Shown here in pieces: positions 42,268 to 52,339 of a stretch of DNA of 64,000 nucleotides; the stretch's first letter is position 1, and each line of letters starts with the position of its first letter. Under the pieces are notes generated by a model that was given only the letters and a program-made list of their open reading frames with translations, ran no database searches and was not told the origin of the DNA. The stretch is from Pigmentibacter sp. JX0631 (GTDB lineage Bacteria > Bdellovibrionota_B > Oligoflexia > Silvanigrellales > Silvanigrellaceae), in NCBI RefSeq assembly GCF_029873255.1, contig NZ_CP123622.1, positions 3,261,001-3,325,000 on the forward strand. Reading direction: 5' to 3'. The position numbers and the translations under genes are program-made.

Positions 42268-43131
42268 ATGGATAAAAAAATTTATCTTCTAGGAATTATT
42301 TCTTTATTAAGTGCAGTAGAATTTAAAAGTTATTCGCAAAGTATATTTCAAAATCCTGATAAAAATAGAAGTTTACCGCCGGTTGATCTTGTTCCTGAAG
42401 CAAATAAAGGAGTAACAATAAAAGAACAACTTGGGAAAAAAATTGATTTAAATATAAAATTTATTGATCAAAATGGAAATCCTAGAACACTAAAAAATTT
42501 GACCGAGAAAGGCAAACCAATTTTATTAACTCTAAACTACTATAGATGCGTTAGTTTATGTAGCGTACAGCTATTAAATTTGGCAAAAACATTAAAGGAA
42601 TTAAATTGGCCAGTAGGGAAAGACTTTACAGTTTTAACAGTAAGTTTTGATCCTAAAGATACTTATCATGATGCAAAAAAGAAACAAATTGAATATCTAG
42701 ATAAATTAGGTCAAGATCATGCTGAATGGAATTTTTTTGTTGGCGATAGTAAAAGTATTGAGACGATTACTAAAGATGTAGGATTTTATTATAAGTTCAT
42801 TCCTGAAAATAATGAGTATTCACATACTGCAGCAATTTTTTTTATAGCGCCAGATGGAACAATTACTCGTTACGTTTATGGAATTTCTTATAAAGTAAAT
42901 GATGTGAAGTTTTCTTTAATGGATGCGTCGCAAGGAAAAATTGGCTCAACTACTGACAGATTTCTTTTATTTTGTTGTTACTATGATCCTAATGCAGGCG
43001 CATACACCGGGTTTGCTATGGGTTTTATGCGAGTTGTTGGAATTTGTATGATATCTTTTTTACTTATATTAATTTTTGTATATTATAGAAAAAGAAAGTA
43101 TAATTTAATAAAAATGAATTATAAGGAATAA
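42268..43131 (+). CDS. SCO1/SenC-family copper chaperone
   Basis: A 287-residue membrane-anchored periplasmic thioredoxin-fold protein. The N-terminal hydrophobic segment is short (about 5-16), and a clear C-terminal transmembrane helix lies at about 252-277, followed by a basic tail. The copper-binding set is complete: C94 and C98 in YYRCVSLC, and H186 in SHTAAIFF. Such proteins deliver copper to the CuA site of aa3 oxidases or to cbb3 oxidases. The cco genes lie about 6 kb upstream. It is followed after two bases by the pirin gene. Confidence 0.9.
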   Translation: MDKKIYLLGIISLLSAVEFKSYSQSIFQNPDKNRSLPPVDLVPEANKGVTIKEQLGKKIDLNIKFIDQNGNPRTLKNLTEKGKPILLTLNYYRCVSLCSVQLLNLAKTLKELNWPVGKDFTVLTVSFDPKDTYHDAKKKQIEYLDKLGQDHAEWNFFVGDSKSIETITKDVGFYYKFIPENNEYSHTAAIFFIAPDGTITRYVYGISYKVNDVKFSLMDASQGKIGSTTDRFLLFCCYYDPNAGAYTGFAMGFMRVVGICMISFLLILIFVYYRKRKYNLIKMNYKE

Positions 43132-43133
43132 TT

Positions 43134-43832
43134 ATGTTTGAAATTAGAAAAAGTAAAGATAGAGGTTCTGCAAATTATGATTGGCTAAATACAAAATTTA
43201 CTTTTTCTTTTAATGGTTATTATGATCCAAAATTCTTGGGTTTCCGTTCTTTAAAAGTAATAAATGAAGATTTTATTAAAGGTGCAGGAGGATTTCCTTT
43301 TCATGAGCATAAAAATATGGAAATTATTACATATTTAGTTAAGGGTATATTAGAACATAAAGATACTTTAGGAAATAGTGCCACTATATCTTCAGGTGAA
43401 GTGCAATTAATGAGTGCTGGTACAGGAATTAAACATAGTGAATTTAATCATTCAAAATCTGATGATGTGCATCTCCTCCAAATTTGGATAGAACCTAATG
43501 AGTTTGATCAAACTCCTTTTTATCAGCAAAAAAATTTTAGTAATACGAAAGATAAGTTTCTTTTACTGGCTTCACCTAATGGAGAAAGAAATTCTTTGAT
43601 AGTAAAACAAGATGTAAAGTTATATCGTTCAATCCTTTTTAAAGAAGAAAATGTATCATATAAATTAAAGAAAGATAGGCATGCTTGGATTCAATTGATT
43701 TCTGGCGAATTGCTAATTAATGATACTGTAACTTTAAACATGGGTGATGGACTCGCTATAACAGAAGGTGATATTTTAAATTTTAAGGGAAATGAATTGG
43801 ATAATCATTTTTTAATTTTTGATTTACAATAA
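43134..43832 (+). CDS. Pirin-family bicupin
   Basis: A 232-residue pirin/YhaK-like protein, starting two bases after the SCO1 stop with AAGGAA upstream. The first cupin shows the metal-binding GFPFHEHKNMEIITYLVKG segment and a VQLMSAGTGIKHSEFN segment with a second His; the second cupin is degenerate. Some pirins oxidise flavonols (quercetinase), others act as redox regulators. Pairing with SCO1 is probably positional and does not indicate function. Confidence 0.9.
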   Translation: MFEIRKSKDRGSANYDWLNTKFTFSFNGYYDPKFLGFRSLKVINEDFIKGAGGFPFHEHKNMEIITYLVKGILEHKDTLGNSATISSGEVQLMSAGTGIKHSEFNHSKSDDVHLLQIWIEPNEFDQTPFYQQKNFSNTKDKFLLLASPNGERNSLIVKQDVKLYRSILFKEENVSYKLKKDRHAWIQLISGELLINDTVTLNMGDGLAITEGDILNFKGNELDNHFLIFDLQ

Positions 43833-43846
43833 CTAGTTTATTTTCT

Positions 43847-44854
43847 TTAAAAAGTTAATACTATTTTTCCAATTGTTTTTCCTGTTTTTAACAGATCGTG
43901 CGATTGTTCTAATGTTTCTTCTGAAATAGTTCCTAAATCATTTGCAATTGTTGTTTTTATTGTCTTTGTATCTATAAGTTGTGATATTTTATTTAAAATA
44001 TGGTGCTGCTTAATCATATCTTCAGTTTCATAAAGAGAGTGAGTGAACATTAATTCCCAAGAAAATGTTAATGATTTTCCTTTTAATTTCATCAAATCAA
44101 ACTTATTTTCTGGATCATCAATTGCAACGATTTTTCCAAATGGTTTCATATTATCCGAAATTTGATCAAAATATTGTTCTGTTCCATTAATAAAAAAAGA
44201 ATAATCAACTTCATTAATGCCTAGTGCTGTTAATTGCGGCAAAAAGTTTTTTGTGTGATCAATAGTAAAATCTGCTCCTAGTGATTTTACCCAGGCTATT
44301 GATTCAGATCTTGAAGCCGTTGCTATTACAATACAATTTGTCAGTTTCTTTAGAAGCTGAATGGCCATTGAACCGACACCACCAGCAGCACCAATTAATA
44401 AAATTTTCTTAGGTTTAGTGCTTTTATCTTCAGATATTTTTAATTGTTCAAATAATGCTTCAAAGGCAGTTAAAGAAGTTAAAGGAACAGCCGCAGCCTC
44501 CTTGAAAGAAAGACTTTGTGGCATATATCCAACAATTCTTTCATCAACAACATGATATTCAGCATTTGCACCTTGACGATTCAATGCTCCTGCATAAAAA
44601 ACTTTATCGCCAACTTTAAAATTTTTAACATTCTTTCCAACATTTTCAACAACCCCAGCAACATCCCAGCCAATAATATTTTGTTCGGGCATATCTTTTT
44701 TCCAAAGTGCTATTTTGTAGTCAGCTGGATTAACAGAAATTGCTGCTACTTTTACAAGAATATCTTGGTCTTTTAAATCAGGCATTGGCAATTCTACTTT
44801 TGAAAATTGGATCTTTTCTGTTGAGGGATTATAGAAAGGTCTAAAAGCAAACAT
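43847..44854 (-). CDS. Zinc-type alcohol dehydrogenase-like quinone reductase
   Basis: A 335-residue MDR-superfamily oxidoreductase. It lacks the catalytic and structural zinc cysteines, has an N-terminal GroES-like domain (VAAISVNPADYKI, GWDVAGVVENVG) and a Rossmann domain with ILLIGAAGGVGSMAIQLLK. The group includes NADPH:quinone reductase and zinc-binding-dehydrogenase YogA-like enzymes. Start ATG 44854 follows AAGGAG. It is divergently transcribed from a LysR regulator that is a likely controller. Confidence 0.88.
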   Translation of the reverse strand: MFAFRPFYNPSTEKIQFSKVELPMPDLKDQDILVKVAAISVNPADYKIALWKKDMPEQNIIGWDVAGVVENVGKNVKNFKVGDKVFYAGALNRQGANAEYHVVDERIVGYMPQSLSFKEAAAVPLTSLTAFEALFEQLKISEDKSTKPKKILLIGAAGGVGSMAIQLLKKLTNCIVIATASRSESIAWVKSLGADFTIDHTKNFLPQLTALGINEVDYSFFINGTEQYFDQISDNMKPFGKIVAIDDPENKFDLMKLKGKSLTFSWELMFTHSLYETEDMIKQHHILNKISQLIDTKTIKTTIANDLGTISEETLEQSHDLLKTGKTIGKIVLTF

Positions 44855-44940
44855 AGATTTCTCCTTAAAAATTTAATCTATTTTCATCTCTCTGAATGTA
44901 ACACTTGTAATTTAGTTATCAATAAAGTAGTTTATTAACA

Positions 44941-44965
44941 TATTGTTTATATTTTATTAACAATA
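44941..44965. promoter_or_regulatory. LysR-type T-N11-A site in the lysR leader
   Basis: TATTGTT and AACAATA form 7-bp arms around an 11-nt spacer, matching the T-N11-A architecture of LysR boxes. It ends 10 bp before ATG 44976, overlapping the lysR ribosome binding site, so autoregulation by occlusion is possible. It lies between the regulator and the divergent reductase. Confidence 0.5.
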
Positions 44966-44975
44966 GGAAAAATCT

Positions 44976-45869
44976 ATGAAAATCAATAATTTAGATGAGA
45001 TAAGAGCTTTTGTGCTCCTTTACCAAGAAAAAAGTTATACAAAAGTTGCTGCTAAATTAAAAATATCTAAGGCTGCTTTATCTAATAAAATAAAAACATT
45101 AGAGGAAAATATTCATTTTTCATTATTTCACCGCAGTACAAGAATTGTTACTGCAACTCAAGAAGCAGAAAATTTTTATTCCCATGCTTTAAAAATATTG
45201 GATTATGTAAAAGAGCTGGAGTTATCGTATTCAGATATAAAAAAAATGGAAGGTAAAATACACTTAACATGTTCAAACTCAATTGCAGTTAGTTTTTTAG
45301 GGAAAGTTATTCCTGAGTTTATGCAATTGTATAAAGATATAAGTATTGAACTAACAGTTACAGATAGTTATTTAGATTTACTTGAAAATAATATTGATCT
45401 GGCTATCCGAATAGGAAATTTACCTTCATCTTCATTGGTTGGAAAAAAAATGGGAACAAATAAATTAATTTTTGCATGTTCTCCTGAATACTTGTCAGTT
45501 AATTCTTTACCTACCAGTTTAGATGGGTTAAATAAACATAAAATAGCTTATTTAGATATTCATGAAAAATTACAATTTGTTAAATCTAAAATCAAATTAA
45601 CTAGTTTAAAATGTAAACGTGATTTAAAAACGAATTATTCAAATGTAATTAATCAATATGGGGTAAATGGAGGTGGAATAATCGTGCGATCTTTTTGGGA
45701 TATAAAAGATTATCTTTCACAAAGAAAACTAATTGAAATTAAATTTGATGATTTTTTAGAAGATTATGGAAATATTTGGCTACTAACGACAAATAGCCGG
45801 TATGAAAATTTAAGAATAAAAACTTTATTTCAATTTATATTAGAAAAGTGGAAATTTTACAATAATTAA
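44976..45869 (+). CDS. LysR-type transcriptional regulator
   Basis: A 297-residue LTTR with an N-terminal winged helix-turn-helix (3-62; SYTKVAAKLKISKAALSNKI is the recognition-helix region) and a C-terminal periplasmic-binding-like effector domain (from about 90). It is divergent from the quinone reductase gene, the usual target arrangement. Its terminator region overlaps the argG stop by four bases. The inducer is unknown. Confidence 0.92.
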   Translation: MKINNLDEIRAFVLLYQEKSYTKVAAKLKISKAALSNKIKTLEENIHFSLFHRSTRIVTATQEAENFYSHALKILDYVKELELSYSDIKKMEGKIHLTCSNSIAVSFLGKVIPEFMQLYKDISIELTVTDSYLDLLENNIDLAIRIGNLPSSSLVGKKMGTNKLIFACSPEYLSVNSLPTSLDGLNKHKIAYLDIHEKLQFVKSKIKLTSLKCKRDLKTNYSNVINQYGVNGGGIIVRSFWDIKDYLSQRKLIEIKFDDFLEDYGNIWLLTTNSRYENLRIKTLFQFILEKWKFYNN

Positions 45870-47107
45870 GCTTTAAATTGTTCACGAAGCATAGTTTTAT
45901 TAATTGAAAAATTATTTTCATTTAACATCGTTTGGATTTTTATAGGAAGACCCAGAAGATTAATAAATCCTTCAGCTTCACTTTGATTGTAGCATTCATC
46001 TTTTTCAAAAGTAGCAAAATTCTTATTAAATAAACTTTTATTAGATTCACAGCCTGCAAAAATGCAATGCCCTTTATATAATTTAAGTTTTATAATTCCT
46101 GACACATTCTGTTGTGTATAATCAAAAAAAGAATCTAATGCTTCTCTTATTGGTGTGAACCAAAAACCATCATATATAATTTTAGCATAATCCATTGATA
46201 GTTTGTGTTTCATTTGAATTAGCATTTTATCTAAACAAATACTTTCAAGCTTTTCATGAGCCGAGTACAGAATAGTTCCTCCAGGAGTTTCATAAACACC
46301 ACGTGATTTCATTCCAATTAATCTATTTTCTATAAGATCTATCACACCTATCCCATGTTTACTTCCTAGTTTATTTAATTCTTCTAGAATTAGAATTGGG
46401 GATAAATTTATACCATTTAAAGCTACAGGAATTCCTTGATGAAATTCAATATCAATGAATTCAGGAAAATTTTCAGTTTCTTCTAATTTAGAACACATTT
46501 CATAAAAATTTGCATTATGTTCACTTTGTATTTCTTCCAGATCACCTCCCTCATGAGAAACATACCAGATATTTTTATCTATCGAATATGGCACTTCTTT
46601 TGTAGCAGTAATGGGAATTGATCTTTGTTTTGCAAATTCTATTGCTTCACTTCTTGAAGAAATAGCCCATTTTCTCCATGGAGCAATTATATTTATTTTT
46701 GAGTCAAAAGCTTTGATTGCAAGTTCAAACCTGACTTGGTCGTTGCCTTTACCTGTAGCTCCGTGACATATGGCAGTTCCATTTTCAAGTTTAGCAATTT
46801 CAACTAGTTTTTTTGCAATTAAGGGTCTTGAAATCGTTCCAAGCAAGTAATGGTTTTCATATTTAGCTCCTGATTTTACAAGTTTCCATAAATATTCAGT
46901 AATAAACTCATTTTGCACATCTAGAATATAAGCTTTTGAAGCTCCTGATGTTATCGCTTTTTGTTTTATTCCCTGTATTTCATCAAGACCTTGTCCTAAA
47001 TTACATGTAACTGTAATTACTTCACAATTATAATTTTCTAACAACCAATGAATCATAATTGAGGTATCTAAACCTCCTGAATAACCAAGTATAATTTTTT
47101 GCTGCAT
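45866..47107 (-). CDS. argG: Argininosuccinate synthase
   Basis: Ligates citrulline and aspartate with ATP, a step of arginine synthesis. The 413-residue sequence has the pyrophosphatase loop GYSGGLDTS near residue 8, then NLGQG, the GATGKGNDQVRFE segment for citrulline/aspartate and RGVYETPGGTIL. ATG 47107 is chosen because AAGGG lies 10-14 bp upstream; an in-frame ATG at 47158 would start inside the ARG boxes. No other arg gene is adjacent. The promoter region carries two ARG boxes, so it is probably repressed by an ArgR-type regulator when arginine is abundant. Its stop overlaps that of the convergent LysR gene. Confidence 0.95.
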   Translation of the reverse strand: MQQKIILGYSGGLDTSIMIHWLLENYNCEVITVTCNLGQGLDEIQGIKQKAITSGASKAYILDVQNEFITEYLWKLVKSGAKYENHYLLGTISRPLIAKKLVEIAKLENGTAICHGATGKGNDQVRFELAIKAFDSKINIIAPWRKWAISSRSEAIEFAKQRSIPITATKEVPYSIDKNIWYVSHEGGDLEEIQSEHNANFYEMCSKLEETENFPEFIDIEFHQGIPVALNGINLSPILILEELNKLGSKHGIGVIDLIENRLIGMKSRGVYETPGGTILYSAHEKLESICLDKMLIQMKHKLSMDYAKIIYDGFWFTPIREALDSFFDYTQQNVSGIIKLKLYKGHCIFAGCESNKSLFNKNFATFEKDECYNQSEAEGFINLLGLPIKIQTMLNENNFSINKTMLREQFKA

Positions 47108-47122
47108 TTTTATATCCCTTAA

Positions 47123-47159
47123 ATTGAATAAATATTCAAAAAATGAATATTTATTCAAT
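47123..47159 (-). promoter_or_regulatory. Tandem ARG boxes upstream of argG
   Basis: Two elements fit the ArgR core TGAATWWWWATTCA perfectly: TGAATAAATATTCA (47125-47138) and TGAATATTTATTCA (47144-47157). The whole is also a 16-bp-arm inverted repeat with a 5-nt loop. Boxes lie 16 bp upstream of the argG start and centre-to-centre distance is 19 bp, slightly shorter than in E. coli (about 20-21). Confidence 0.75.
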
Positions 47160-47207
47160 ATGTGAGATTTTTAAAATTTGCAAGTGTGTTTTTCATTAAG
47201 TATAAAA

Positions 47208-47738
47208 TTACTTAAAATAATAACAATCTGCCGGTGATGTGCTAGTTACAGGGCATAGTGTTAAAACATCATTTGATTTTGTATAGTTGTAATTACTTTT
47301 AAAGAGAACGGCATGGCAAATTGCCACCGATTTTGCACTTTTCAGAACTTTTGTTGCTGCAACTGGATCTTCAAAATAAAAGGTACGAAAGATATTAACA
47401 AAGTCTTCAACTGAAAGAATGCTTTTCGAGATGTTTTTTATACTTCCAGATCCTTGATTTCCTACAATATCTGCAGAAATTGCGCACACAGTTCTGTCAT
47501 AACTTGTAACAGATGCAATAATGGCAAAGGTTTCGCTGTAATTAAAATCATTTTTTGAAAGATTTAATTCAATTACGCCCGTGTTAATTTTTTTTCCAGT
47601 ATCTTTGTTAAATGAAGTATCCCAAATACTGAAAAGGTTTTTACCTTGATTCTCATCTTTATTCTCAGATTTCCCACAAGAAATTGTCAGAAAAGAAATA
47701 ATAACAAAACAAATAAACTTAGAAATTTTATCTACCAT
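47208..47738 (-). CDS. Putative small lipoprotein
   Basis: A 176-residue exported protein with no recognised domain. A type II signal ends at C21 (LTISC), so it should be lipidated. The mature part starts with a charged Lys/Asn/Glu linker, then a globular region with cysteines near residues 98, 142, 159 and 169. ATG 47738 has only a weak GGG upstream. It lies alone, upstream of argG on the same strand. Confidence 0.65.
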   Translation of the reverse strand: MVDKISKFICFVIISFLTISCGKSENKDENQGKNLFSIWDTSFNKDTGKKINTGVIELNLSKNDFNYSETFAIIASVTSYDRTVCAISADIVGNQGSGSIKNISKSILSVEDFVNIFRTFYFEDPVAATKVLKSAKSVAICHAVLFKSNYNYTKSNDVLTLCPVTSTSPADCYYFK

Positions 47739-47994
47739 AATTTAACCCAAACTTATTCTCAAAAACAAATAAAAATAAGTTAAAAATAAAGCAAAAATCT
47801 TTTAATAAAATAGCATATTATATTGTTTTTATCAATATATAAAAATTAAATTTATATTAATAAAATTAAATAGTTATTGATGGTTAAAAGTTCGGTTTTA
47901 TACTTGATAGCTAAGTCTCAAGATAATTAAGATTTTTAGAGAAATGATTTAACATTTTGTTATTGTTAATAAAAATATATACATAGTAATTATT

Positions 47995-48534
47995 TTAATG
48001 CAAATAGGAATTAATATATAATAAAATATTCAAGTCAAAGTTATTATTTAAATTTTCTTTAAGAATAGTTTCTTTAACAGGAACAACTCGTAACATTAAA
48101 CTAGGCTCATAGATAGCTTCATCTCTGAAAATATCTAATTCATAATAACCCCGAGCAAGATCTTTTTTATTTACTACTAAAGGTATCCAGGGAGAAAATT
48201 TATCTTTTGCTGCTTGCAAAAAATGGTAATCACTTCCAAAATTGTTAACACACATTTCTTGAAAATTTTGAATTTTTTGGTCAGCATTTAATTCTGTTAC
48301 TTCTAAATATCGAATAATCCATGTATGATATCTTCCTAATCCTTTATGAATTTTATATTTTGTTTCTTTATAGACCCCAGATATAGGGATATAATTTTGT
48401 GATGAGTCTTTTAGCCATTTCCAATCTTTCTTACTATTTGCACAATAAATGTAGTAATTATTATGTGAGAAAGCTTTACTAAATATAAATAACGAATAAA
48501 TAAAAATAAAAGTAGCAATTAGTTTTGGATGCAT
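47995..48534 (-). CDS. Exported uncharacterised protein
   Basis: 179 residues with an N-terminal signal peptide (hydrophobic about 6-21, likely cleavage near FSKAFS-H). The rest shows aromatic and charged segments (GRYHTWIIRYLEV, FSPWIPLVV) but no family signature and only two cysteines. AGGA precedes ATG 48534. It sits between the lipoprotein gene and smc; no operon structure is implied. Confidence 0.6.
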   Translation of the reverse strand: MHPKLIATFIFIYSLFIFSKAFSHNNYYIYCANSKKDWKWLKDSSQNYIPISGVYKETKYKIHKGLGRYHTWIIRYLEVTELNADQKIQNFQEMCVNNFGSDYHFLQAAKDKFSPWIPLVVNKKDLARGYYELDIFRDEAIYEPSLMLRVVPVKETILKENLNNNFDLNILLYINSYLH

Positions 48535-48685
48535 TTTATTCCTGCGTTTTTAAATTTTAATTTGCTTATTAACAATTATTTGCTAAATAAAATTCTAAAA
48601 TATAAAATTAAACTTATTCTAAATTAAAATTGTTTTCAACTTTTTTAAAGAATTTTATTAAGGGAATTTAGAAATCTAGTAAAAA

Positions 48686-51600
48686 TCAGGGATTTAAGGA
48701 TTGTATTTCTGTCTCGCCAATTGTTATAGATGCCCCTGAACGGACAGCGGTTTTTTGTTTTTTCCGTAAATGAGGAGGAACATCACTTAAATCAACAGAT
48801 ACTAATTTAGAAACTCCTGGTTCACTCATGGATATACCATAAATTGTATCTAAAACTTCCATTGTTCTCCGGTTATGTGTAATGACAACGAACTGAAATT
48901 CATCACTTAAAGCTTCTAGAACAGCATTGAATCTACCAACGTTGGCTTCATCCAAAGGAGCATCGACTTCATCAAGGAAACAGAACGGTGCGGGTGTTGT
49001 TTTTAATAAACTAAAAATCAAAGAAATAGCAGTTAAAGCCTTTTCCCCACCACTAAACAAACTCATATTTTGCATTTTCTTTCCGGGAAGACGAACTAAA
49101 ATTTCAACTCCTGTATTTAGTAAATCATCTTCTTTTAACATATGAAGCTCACCATAACCGTTAGGGAATAGTACTGGGAAGATTTTTTGGAACTCGACAT
49201 TCACTTTATCAAAAATTTCTTTAAATCTATTTTTTGTATTTTCTTCAATTTCAGTAATGGACAAATAAAGTTCTTGCATTGATCTTTCAATATCTTCTTT
49301 TTGAGTAACAAGAAAATTTAACCTCTCAGAAACATCCTTAAATTCTTCTAATGCTCTTTCATTAACAGGTCCGAGATCAAGAATTGCTTGTTGAAGTTCT
49401 TTGATTCTACTTTCAAGAATATTTCTTGAATTTTGATCGCTATTCGTTTCTGAAGGTAGATCTTTTATTGACAAAGAAAATTTTTCATTTGCTTCACGAA
49501 CAGCAGTGTCAATTATTGTTTCATATCTTGCTAATTCCAACATTTTTTCGTTAATAAATTTTTGTTTAGATGCTGCATTATCTTTTTGCGACTTTAATTT
49601 GCTTTCATAAACTCTCAGTTCTTCTGATATTTCACTTTCTTCTTGAACTAAATATTCCAACTTATCTTCTAAAATTTTTACTTGTTTTTGATAATTTACT
49701 ATTTCAATATTAAGATTTTCAAATTCATCTTCTGCATCAGAAATAGCAGATTCTAATTCATCTATTTGACGAATAAAGGAATCAACTTTCTGCTGCATTC
49801 TTTTTAACTGATAAACCATTTCATCATAGTATTTTCGATTATTTGCTTGTCTCTCAGTAATAACTGCTCTTTCAGATTTTTTATTCTGCAATTGAGTAGT
49901 TATTTCATCTTTTATTTCTTTTTTTTCAGAAAACTCTAATTCAAAATCATTTAAATTTTGTTGCAATAATTTTAATTCATCATCAAGTCTATCTAATTGA
50001 TTCTGATTTTTTGCAAATGATTCTTTTGCTTCTGAAATTTCTAAGTTTAATCGTTGTTTTTCCTCTGAAAATCTTGAAATATTTTCATCAATATGTCTTA
50101 ACTGAAGATCAAAATTATCTAATTGACTAGATAACTTTAAAGATTCTACCTTTTCTTTTTCCAAAACACTCGCAAGTTCATTAAATTTAAATTCGATTTT
50201 TTTCTTACTTTCATTCAATGAATATAAAGTACCTTCTGCTGATGCAAGCTGTTCCTGAATTTTTTCTTTTAAAATTAATGATTCAGAGTGATCCCTTCTC
50301 CGTTGCAGAATTCCTTGTGAAGCTCCTTCTTTTATAATTCCACAAGAAAAGCCTTGCACTCCATTTGATATTGCTCCTCTTTCAGTAATGAAAATGAAAT
50401 GTTGATTATTATTTGCAATTTTTTTAGCTTTTAATAAAAGCCATTCATCTTGGCATATGAATATTCTTTCAAAAATTCTTTTTGTTGCCGGTATTTTATA
50501 GTTTTCCAACCTATCACCAACACATCTAATACCATTAATGCTTAAAATATTTTGCTTATCATTTTCTTCACTTTGGCTTAAAGGTAAAATTAGATCTTTA
50601 ACAAGTAAATTTACTTTTGAAATTGAGTACTCTTCTACTTTATCTATAATTTCTATTAAATCATCTGTGTTTTCAAGAATAGCTGATTGAAAAAGAAATG
50701 GCATATGGTTTTCTAAAATAGATTCGTCTTCCTTATGCAGAGAAACTGAATCAAATAAATATCCAGAAATTTTTGTACTTAGTTTTTCTTTAAGTGATAG
50801 TATTCCATCAGATAAACCGCTATCAGACTCAACTAAATCTTTTAAAATGTTTACTTTACTTGTCACTTCTAAATGATTTTGTTTTATTATTTCACGGTCT
50901 TTGTTTGCTTGATCATATTTTAATTTAACTTTTTCTAATTCCGTTTCTAATGAATTTCTATTTGAGACGACTTCATCTAACCCTAATGATAGTTTACTTA
51001 AATTTTCAGCAATTGTTTTTCTATCTGCCGCTATTTGACCCTTGGATTCTAAAGCAATTAAATGATTTTCTGTTACTTTTTGAATCTGACTATTATATTT
51101 ACTAATAGTGTCAAGCAAACTTTCATTTCGAGCTCTTAAAGAATTTTTGCTTGATTCAATAGCGCGTATTTCTGATCGATACTCATCACCACGCATTCTC
51201 TCTACTTGAATTGTTTCGTCAATCTCTTCTAACTTTTCTTCTAAATTTTCTTTTTCAAGATCAATTTTTCGCAATTGCGTACTTAGTGCTTCTATTTCAA
51301 GCATTATTGAAGATTGTTTTGCTTCTTCTAATTTTAAATTATTCTGCTCGTCAATTAATTCTTTTTTTACTTTTTCTTTTTGTAAAATTCTTTCGTCATG
51401 CCTTTTTTTGTAATTTTCTCTTCTTTCTTCATACTTTGTCAATGCAATTTTTTGATCATCTAATGTGTTTTCAGTAGATTTTATTTGTTGAGTTAGTTCC
51501 AATTGATTTGATTTAAGATCATTAGCTGCAACTTCCCATTCACTAGCTTCGATAGTAGCTTGTTGTATTTCAGTCGATCTGCTATCAACTTCTTTTTTAA

Positions 51601-52339
51601 CTTTATTAGCAATACTGCGATAAAAACCAATATGATTTTTAATAAGTTCAATTTCTTTGTCTTTTAATTCAGATGAAAGATTTAATTTAAGTGAAGCTTT
51701 TTCTACTTGTTCTGATAGAGATTCTTTTTGTCTAATTAATTCACCTTCAATTTCAGCTAAATTTTTCATTCTATCTTGAGTAGAAAGCAGCCTTTTTTCG
51801 GCTTCTTTTCTTCTCACTTTAAACATTGTAATTCCAGCAGTTTCCTCTAATATTTCTCTAAGATCTTCTGGTGATGCTTGAATTATTCTATCACGTTTAT
51901 CTTGTTGGATTATAGCATAACTTTTAGAACCTAGACCTATGGAAAGTAAAAAATCAACTATATCTTTTAATCGACATGGCTCACGATTCATGAAATATTC
52001 TCGTTCACCACTTCGATTAATTCTTCTACCAATAGAAATTTCAGGTAAGTGCATATATTCAGCTGGACAATGCAATCCATCATTTGCAAAAATTAAGGTA
52101 ACTTCTGCTAAACTTAATGGTTTTCGATCTTGCGAACCTGAAAATATAATATCAGTTGGATCATCAGCGCGTAAACTTTTAGCGGTTTGTTCTCCCATTA
52201 CCCAACGCACAGCATCGATGATATTCGATTTACCAGAGCCATTTGGTCCAATAACACCTGTAATTCCATCATGATATTGAATGTTAACTCTATCAGCAAA
52301 ACTTTTAAAGCCAGATATATGTATCGATTTTAGTTTCAT
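48686..52339 (-). CDS. smc: Chromosome segregation ATPase SMC
   Basis: The core of the bacterial condensin that organises and segregates the chromosome. The 1217-residue protein has the N-terminal Walker A GPNGSGKSN (32-40), two long coiled-coil arms (about 170-500 and 690-1030), a hinge between them (about 505-680), and the C-terminal ABC signature SLFSGGEKALTAISLIF followed by Walker B with FLDEVDAPLDE. The usual length is about 1150-1200. AAGGAT precedes ATG 52339. scpA and scpB are not adjacent. The stop codon is followed by a 151-bp gap to the unrelated exported protein gene. Confidence 0.96.
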   Translation of the reverse strand: MKLKSIHISGFKSFADRVNIQYHDGITGVIGPNGSGKSNIIDAVRWVMGEQTAKSLRADDPTDIIFSGSQDRKPLSLAEVTLIFANDGLHCPAEYMHLPEISIGRRINRSGEREYFMNREPCRLKDIVDFLLSIGLGSKSYAIIQQDKRDRIIQASPEDLREILEETAGITMFKVRRKEAEKRLLSTQDRMKNLAEIEGELIRQKESLSEQVEKASLKLNLSSELKDKEIELIKNHIGFYRSIANKVKKEVDSRSTEIQQATIEASEWEVAANDLKSNQLELTQQIKSTENTLDDQKIALTKYEERRENYKKRHDERILQKEKVKKELIDEQNNLKLEEAKQSSIMLEIEALSTQLRKIDLEKENLEEKLEEIDETIQVERMRGDEYRSEIRAIESSKNSLRARNESLLDTISKYNSQIQKVTENHLIALESKGQIAADRKTIAENLSKLSLGLDEVVSNRNSLETELEKVKLKYDQANKDREIIKQNHLEVTSKVNILKDLVESDSGLSDGILSLKEKLSTKISGYLFDSVSLHKEDESILENHMPFLFQSAILENTDDLIEIIDKVEEYSISKVNLLVKDLILPLSQSEENDKQNILSINGIRCVGDRLENYKIPATKRIFERIFICQDEWLLLKAKKIANNNQHFIFITERGAISNGVQGFSCGIIKEGASQGILQRRRDHSESLILKEKIQEQLASAEGTLYSLNESKKKIEFKFNELASVLEKEKVESLKLSSQLDNFDLQLRHIDENISRFSEEKQRLNLEISEAKESFAKNQNQLDRLDDELKLLQQNLNDFELEFSEKKEIKDEITTQLQNKKSERAVITERQANNRKYYDEMVYQLKRMQQKVDSFIRQIDELESAISDAEDEFENLNIEIVNYQKQVKILEDKLEYLVQEESEISEELRVYESKLKSQKDNAASKQKFINEKMLELARYETIIDTAVREANEKFSLSIKDLPSETNSDQNSRNILESRIKELQQAILDLGPVNERALEEFKDVSERLNFLVTQKEDIERSMQELYLSITEIEENTKNRFKEIFDKVNVEFQKIFPVLFPNGYGELHMLKEDDLLNTGVEILVRLPGKKMQNMSLFSGGEKALTAISLIFSLLKTTPAPFCFLDEVDAPLDEANVGRFNAVLEALSDEFQFVVITHNRRTMEVLDTIYGISMSEPGVSKLVSVDLSDVPPHLRKKQKTAVRSGASITIGETEIQSLNP

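Noticed and set aside
51211-51477. 88-codon Leu/Phe-rich frame opposite the smc coiled coil
   Set aside because: Composition mirrors the antisense of Glu/Lys-rich coiled coil; typical artefact, not a membrane protein.
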